From NCBI RefSeq assembly GCF_001898325.1, contig NZ_MKTR01000002.1, positions 282,225-346,224 on the forward strand: a stretch of DNA of 64,000 bases. The letters run 5' to 3'. The stretch is from Microbacterium sp. 67-17 (lineage in GTDB: Bacteria > Actinomycetota > Actinomycetes > Actinomycetales > Microbacteriaceae). Both the position numbers and the translations under genes were made by a program. Every line of letters starts with the position of its first letter. The stretch's first letter is position 1. Positions 60,411 to 64,000 of the stretch are shown piece by piece. Under the pieces are notes generated by a model that worked only from the letters and a program-made list of their open reading frames with translations, ran no database searches and was not told the DNA's origin.

Positions 60411-60430
60411 GAGGGAGAGCCCACATTAGA

Positions 60431-60455
60431 TTGCGCACAATTAAATCGTGTGCAA
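60431..60455. promoter_or_regulatory. OhrR-type operator
   Basis: A 25-bp imperfect palindrome TTGCGCACAATT-A-AATCGTGTGCAA (10 of 12 arm positions pair) lies just before the MarR/OhrR start. Its core resembles the ACAATT/AATTGT core of known OhrR sites. Confidence 0.75.
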
Positions 60456-60465
60456 TGCTTTTTCT

Positions 60466-60927
60466 GTGATCGCGAAAGAAAAGGTCCCAGAGCGCGCCCT
60501 CGACCGGATGCTGTGCTTCTCGCTCTACGCGGCACATCGCGCCACGACACAGGCCTATCGCCGCACCCTCAAGCCGTGGGGACTGACCTACCCGCAATAC
60601 CTCGTGCTCGTAGAGCTCTGGGAGCGGGAGCCGCGTACCGTCACGGAGCTCGGCGACGATTTGATTCTGGACTCCGGCACGCTCTCGCCGCTCCTGAGCC
60701 GCCTGGAGGCCCTTGGATTCGTTGTGCGTGCCCGCTCCACCGAGGATGCTCGCGTCGTGACGATTCGGCTCACCGATCGCGGCGCAGCCCTTCGGGAAGA
60801 GCTCGCCCACGTGCCCGGCGAGATCGCCCGGTGCATGGGCATACCTCTCGACATGGCGCAGTCCCTGGCATCGGAGGTGCGGGCATACACAGCCAGCATC
60901 CAGGCCGGCAGCGCTTCGCACGTCTGA
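60466..60927 (+). CDS. ohrR: Organic hydroperoxide-sensing MarR-family regulator
   Basis: 153 residues from the GTG at 60466. The sensing Cys is at about residue 17 (RMLCFSLYAAHRA), as in OhrR. Winged helix: LTYPQYLVLVELWEREPRTVTELGDDLILDSGTLSPLLSRLEALG, wing RSTEDARVV. One-Cys type: no second conserved Cys. Next to ohr and with an operator covering its own promoter, so it represses both until oxidised. Confidence 0.93.
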   Translation: MIAKEKVPERALDRMLCFSLYAAHRATTQAYRRTLKPWGLTYPQYLVLVELWEREPRTVTELGDDLILDSGTLSPLLSRLEALGFVVRARSTEDARVVTIRLTDRGAALREELAHVPGEIARCMGIPLDMAQSLASEVRAYTASIQAGSASHV

Positions 60928-61008
60928 CGCTTCCGACTCGCCGCCGGGGTGATTGCGATCACGCGTGCCCGCGAGCAGCCACGAATCCCCATACAGAAGG
61001 AGAACCCC

Positions 61009-61431
61009 ATGGAAACCCTGTACACCGCTGAAGCCCTGGCCACCGGCGACGGCCGCAACGGTCACGTGGCGACGATCGACGGTTTGCTGGATGCCGACGT
61101 GCGCGTGCCGAAAGAGATGGGTGGCGCGGGCGGTGCGCTCAACCCCGAGCTGCTGTTCGCCGCGGGGTACGCCGCCTGTTTCCACAGCGCGCTGTTGAGT
61201 GTCGCGCGCCGCGAGAAGGTGCAGCTCCACGACACCAGCGTCGGTGCCCGCGTGGGTATCGGACCCAACGGTGACGGAGGGTTCGGCCTGGCTGTCGAGC
61301 TCGAGGTCGTCATCCCGGACGTTGCAGCCGATCAGGCGCAGGCGCTAGCTGACGCCGCACACCTCGTCTGCCCCTACTCCAACGCGACCCGAGGCAACAT
61401 CGAGGTCATCGTCCGCGTCGTCGAGGACTGA
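61009..61431 (+). CDS. ohr: Ohr family organic hydroperoxide resistance peroxidase
   Basis: 140 residues. Thiol peroxidase that reduces organic hydroperoxides. The two redox Cys are at about 57 (AAGYAACFHSAL) and 121 (HLVCPYSNATRGN); LYTAEALATGDGRNGHV opens the protein. AAGGAGAA stands before the ATG. Same direction as ohrR, 81 bases apart; followed by a hairpin. Confidence 0.96.
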   Translation: METLYTAEALATGDGRNGHVATIDGLLDADVRVPKEMGGAGGALNPELLFAAGYAACFHSALLSVARREKVQLHDTSVGARVGIGPNGDGGFGLAVELEVVIPDVAADQAQALADAAHLVCPYSNATRGNIEVIVRVVED

Positions 61432-61450
61432 CCTCGAGCAGACGAACGAC

Positions 61451-61482
61451 AGGGCCGGCGGAGAGGCATCCGACCGGCCCCT
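61451..61482 (+). terminator. Hairpin terminator after ohr
   Basis: GGGCCGG pairs with CCGGCCC, and CGG with CCG beyond a small bulge. It is nearly the same 30-base sequence as the hairpin at 62849-62882. Confidence 0.65.
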
Positions 61483-61577
61483 GCCGTTCACGCTGCTCAC
61501 TGGGCGAGATCTGCCGCTGATAGAGTCCGTGCCACAACAGTTCATCAGCGGGCGGGCGACGCCATCCGGGTCGGGGG

Positions 61578-62822
61578 ATGCGTCGGAAAGCGATTCCGTC
61601 TGTGACTGATCCGTCGTCGGGGCGTTCTGCCCTCGCCGCCTACCGCGCCCTGCCCTCTCTCGCTGGCTGGGGCTATCTCATTGCGACGTCGCTCGGGCGC
61701 CTGCCGGTGTCGATGGTCCCGCTTGCCATACTCACCCTCGCGACATCGGCGACCGGCTCCATCGCGGTCGGCGGAGTGGCCGCCGCCGCGACGGCGCTCG
61801 GCGAGGCGGTCGGAGCGCCCGTCGGCGGTGCCCTCTCTGATCGATGGGGCCAGCGCCGCGTGCTCCTGATCGGCGTCGTGACCAATGTCGCATCCGTCGT
61901 GGCATTCGTCCTCGCCGTCGGGCACGTGCCCGACGGGTTGGCTGTCGCGCTCGCCGGCCTCGCGGGCCTTTCCCTGCCACAGGTCGGACCCCTCTCGCGG
62001 GTCCGGTGGCTCGCCATGTCGCGCGATGACGTCTCGGCAGCCTTCGCGTTCGAGGGCGTCGTCGACGAGGTCGTCTACATCATCGGTCCGGCGCTGGTCG
62101 GCATCGTTGCCGTCGTGCTGTCGCCGCAGCTCTCGCTCCTGGCAGCCGCAGCGTTGATCGCGGTGTTCGTGACACAGTTCGCGCTTCACCGCAGTGCCGC
62201 GCTGGTGCCGCGCCGGGAGCCGACGACGGATGCCGACGTCGTCGCTGCCGCTGAGGGTGGACGTGCGCGTTCGGCAATGGCGGCTCTCGTTCTGGCGGGG
62301 ATGCTCGCGATGGGGGTGTTCTTCGGCGCGAGCCAGGCGGGTCTCACGGCGTTCGCACGCACGCAGGGGGTGCCGGACGCGGGTGCGCTGTTCTACGCCG
62401 TCATGGCCATCGGGTCGGCTGTCACGACGATGGCGATGGTCGCGCTGCCGTCATCCATCGGCCCCTGGATGCGATGGATCGGCGCAGCCGTCGGCATGGC
62501 TCTCGGGGGCATCGGGATGACCCTAGCCCCGACCGTGCCCATCCTTCTGATGTTCGCGGTCTTCGCGGGCGCCTTCCAGGGGCCGGCACTTCTTACGCTC
62601 TATAGCGTCGCGGGATCCATCGCCGAACGCACTCGGGCGGGCGTTCTCATGACGCTCACCGGCAGTGGTGTGGTCTTGGGCGTCGGTATCGGTACCGCAG
62701 TCGGCGGTGCTGGTGCGGCGATCGGGGGTGCCGCAGCCGCTTTCAGCCTCGTCGTGGCGGCATCCGTTCTGCTCGCCCTGCTCGGCGGTGTCGCAGGGGT
62801 CCTCGGTCGCGAGCGGCGATGA
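61578..62822 (+). CDS. MFS transporter
   Basis: About 414 residues from the ATG at 61578; a GTG at 61602 is an alternative start. About 12 hydrophobic segments; motif-A-like GGALSDRWGQRRVLLIG between segments 2 and 3, and GVFFGASQAGLTAFART at the start of the second half. No clear substrate signal. A TAGAGT box is about 55 bases upstream. Ends at a perfect 13-bp hairpin. Confidence 0.9.
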   Translation: MRRKAIPSVTDPSSGRSALAAYRALPSLAGWGYLIATSLGRLPVSMVPLAILTLATSATGSIAVGGVAAAATALGEAVGAPVGGALSDRWGQRRVLLIGVVTNVASVVAFVLAVGHVPDGLAVALAGLAGLSLPQVGPLSRVRWLAMSRDDVSAAFAFEGVVDEVVYIIGPALVGIVAVVLSPQLSLLAAAALIAVFVTQFALHRSAALVPRREPTTDADVVAAAEGGRARSAMAALVLAGMLAMGVFFGASQAGLTAFARTQGVPDAGALFYAVMAIGSAVTTMAMVALPSSIGPWMRWIGAAVGMALGGIGMTLAPTVPILLMFAVFAGAFQGPALLTLYSVAGSIAERTRAGVLMTLTGSGVVLGVGIGTAVGGAGAAIGGAAAAFSLVVAASVLLALLGGVAGVLGRERR

Positions 62823-62848
62823 CGCCGAGGCGTCGTTCGGGTACAAGT

Positions 62849-62882
62849 AAGGGCCGGTCGGAGAGGCTTCCGACCGGCCCTT
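62849..62882 (+). terminator. Perfect 13-bp hairpin terminator after the MFS gene
   Basis: AAGGGCCGGTCGG-AGAGGCTT-CCGACCGGCCCTT. A nearly identical element follows ohr at 61451. Confidence 0.85.
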
Positions 62883-62958
62883 GTCCCTTGCACCAAGAGT
62901 GTCCTGCAATCACATGCCGGTAGCTGCCACAGCAAAACAACTACCGTGCAAGCACTCT

Positions 62959-63003
62959 ATAACGGTGAGGTAACGGAAGGGAAGACCTCACCGTTATCTT
63001 TTT
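62959..63003 (+). terminator. Orphan terminator-like hairpin with T tract
   Basis: ATAACGGTGAGGT pairs perfectly (13 bp) with ACCTCACCGTTAT around a 13-base loop, followed by CTTTTT. It is AT-richer than its surroundings. It may end a short RNA or attenuate the gene at 63160. Confidence 0.75.
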
Positions 63004-63159
63004 GTGATTCATAGCCAGCGCATGATCCGGTCAGGATTCGTGGAGGTTTCGTTCAGGAAGAGCACCCAGACTCGGACACTTGTGTGCCGCCCGAGGCGCA
63101 CTTTTCCGGGCCCACTGGTGCTGCCCGCTTGATTCTCCGAACAGGAAGCCACTGAATTC

Positions 63160-63951
63160 GTGCGTCAACGTTCATCGTCAACTCCCCTCGTTTCCCGTCC
63201 CCGCGCTCGTGCTCTGACCGCAGCCGCGATGGGGCTCACCTTGCTGCTGGGGGTCTCATCGACTGCCGCCTTCGCACAGACGCCGGCTCTCGCGACCGTC
63301 CCCACCGCGCGGAGCGAAGCACCGCCGATTCCGGCATCCATCCAAACTGACGCCTCCTCCGTCGAGTCGCTCACCTCTGATGCCAAAGCCGCACTTGCTG
63401 CCGCGGCGACCGTTGCGGCGGATGCCACTGCTCTGAATGGGGAGGTCGCGGCATCCGGGCTGACGGTCGACGCCCCCACTACTGTCTCGGTGTCGGCTGT
63501 GGAAGCGGCAACCGCCGATTTGGATGGACTGGATCTTCTGCCGATCGTGCTGCTGCCCTCGCTCACCTCAGCGGTCACGGATGCCGTTGCCGACACGCAG
63601 GCCAAGATAGACGGGCTGCGCGAGCGACTGGCCGCTGCAGTCTCAGCTGAGGAAGCCCGCCGGGCCGCCGAGGAAGCTGCAGCCAAGGCCGCGGCTGAAG
63701 AAGCCGCGCGCGTTGCAGCTGAGGAGGCTGCGCGCGCAGCGGCCGCGGCAGCGCCGGCCGTTTCCGGGCCCGTGGCGTCCACGGGCGATAACTCCCCGGG
63801 TGCGGCGCAGGCTGCTGCCCGCGACATCATGGCGTCGCAGTACGGCTGGGGCGACGGTGAGTTCTCGTGCCTCGTGGCGCTGTGGAACAACCTGGAGTCC
63901 CGCGGGGTGGTGGTCTTTCGGGCCCGCGGCGTCGTGACCGCGACGGGGTGA
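63160..63951 (+). CDS. Secreted coiled-coil protein with truncated transglycosylase-like C-terminus
   Basis: 263 residues. Signal peptide (ALTAAAMGLTLLLGVSSTAAFAQ), a Ser/Thr/Ala-rich region, then an Ala/Glu heptad-like coiled coil at about 150-195 (EEARRAAEEAAAKAAAEEAA), a Pro/Gly linker, and ARDIMASQYGWGDGEFSCLVALWNN. That last segment is the entry of a lytic-transglycosylase-like domain, which in relatives goes on with an E-S-G-W catalytic Glu and a SGAYGIPQA block. Here the frame reads LESRGVVV and stops after 20 residues. The domain is therefore truncated. It may be a decayed gene, or a sequence error lies near 63890. Confidence 0.7.
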   Translation: MRQRSSSTPLVSRPRARALTAAAMGLTLLLGVSSTAAFAQTPALATVPTARSEAPPIPASIQTDASSVESLTSDAKAALAAAATVAADATALNGEVAASGLTVDAPTTVSVSAVEAATADLDGLDLLPIVLLPSLTSAVTDAVADTQAKIDGLRERLAAAVSAEEARRAAEEAAAKAAAEEAARVAAEEAARAAAAAAPAVSGPVASTGDNSPGAAQAAARDIMASQYGWGDGEFSCLVALWNNLESRGVVVFRARGVVTATG

Positions 63952-64000
63952 GCCATCGTGCGATGGTCAGTGAGAACGACCAAGAACTCACACAGAAAGA

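Larger units (their letters stand above)
62823..63159. other. Gene-free stretch with two hairpins
   Basis: About 337 bases. Two strong hairpins lie at 62849-62882 and 62959-63003. The second is followed by T residues but has no gene directly upstream. The rest has no convincing frame. GGAAG near 63143 is a weak ribosome site for the next gene. Confidence 0.5.

Noticed and set aside
62883-63159. A cyclic-di-AMP (ydaO-type) riboswitch before the secreted wall-related gene
   Set aside because: Such riboswitches often precede Rpf-like genes in actinobacteria, but I could not find the conserved GGGAGCGGGGGA-type core here.
1-64000. CRISPR arrays, insertion sequences, prophage or integrase genes
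   Set aside because: I looked for regularly spaced repeats and for transposase or recombinase motifs on both strands and saw none.

Overview
The window comes from a high-GC Gram-positive actinobacterium. The family-level look (DUF4012, LCP, DUF2804, DUF2207 and DUF5684 proteins, a fused PIG-L/methyltransferase, many GTG starts, and many genes whose -10-like box lies 4-8 bases before the start codon) fits Microbacteriaceae, probably Microbacterium or a close relative. No rRNA, CRISPR array, integrase, transposase or phage gene was seen. Three tRNA genes are present: Ser-UGA, Ser-GCU and Arg-ACG.

Layout. (1) 1-5833 is housekeeping: the 3' half of serS, a Cof-type HAD phosphatase, tRNA-Ser(UGA), a DUF4012 membrane protein divergent from an LCP cell-wall ligase, and tRNA-Ser(GCU). 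(2) 6083-29469 is a large accessory catabolic region in two blocks. Block A (6083-18936) has an HtaA-domain protein, an SDR, a serine hydrolase, a self-sufficient P450 fused to its reductase and ferredoxin, a second SDR, a zinc-ribbon protein, a lactonase-like metallo-hydrolase, a GntR/FCD regulator, and a branched-chain-amino-acid-type ABC importer in which both permeases and one ATPase are one polypeptide. Block B (18962-29469) has an MFS transporter, a second P450, two SDRs, an amidohydrolase, a MmgE/PrpD protein, an aldehyde dehydrogenase, a CaiB/BaiF CoA-transferase and a second GntR/FCD regulator. Two different palindromes, TGTCAGACA and TGTCGACA, sit in the promoter regions of these genes and appear to tie them into one or two regulons. 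The likely logic is uptake, P450 hydroxylation, dehydrogenation to an acid, CoA activation and hydrolytic or lyase steps. The substrate cannot be read from the sequence.

(3) 29512-45438 is mixed: an apparently frameshifted gene, a DUF985 cupin, a PatB/MalY aminotransferase, a three-gene module (acyl-CoA dehydrogenase-like, PIG-L/methyltransferase fusion, family 2 glycosyltransferase) of unknown product, a lipoprotein, the ppsR-ppsA gluconeogenic pair, two flavin-related reductases, a PhzF protein, a permease remnant, a DacB-type carboxypeptidase lipoprotein, and an ABC exporter behind a perfect 12-bp inverted repeat. (4) 45491-51517 is an L-arabinose locus: LacI-type regulator, palindromic operator, araD-araB-araA and an aldose epimerase. 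(5) 51562-63951 holds small membrane and hypothetical genes, tRNA-Arg, a formylglycine-generating enzyme, a CoA-transferase/acyl-CoA dehydrogenase pair, an hsp20 gene behind both a CIRCE-like and a HAIR-like element, DUF2804 and DUF2207 genes, two MarR regulators, an OhrR-Ohr organic-peroxide defence pair with operator, an MFS transporter, and a secreted protein whose transglycosylase-like C-terminus is cut short.
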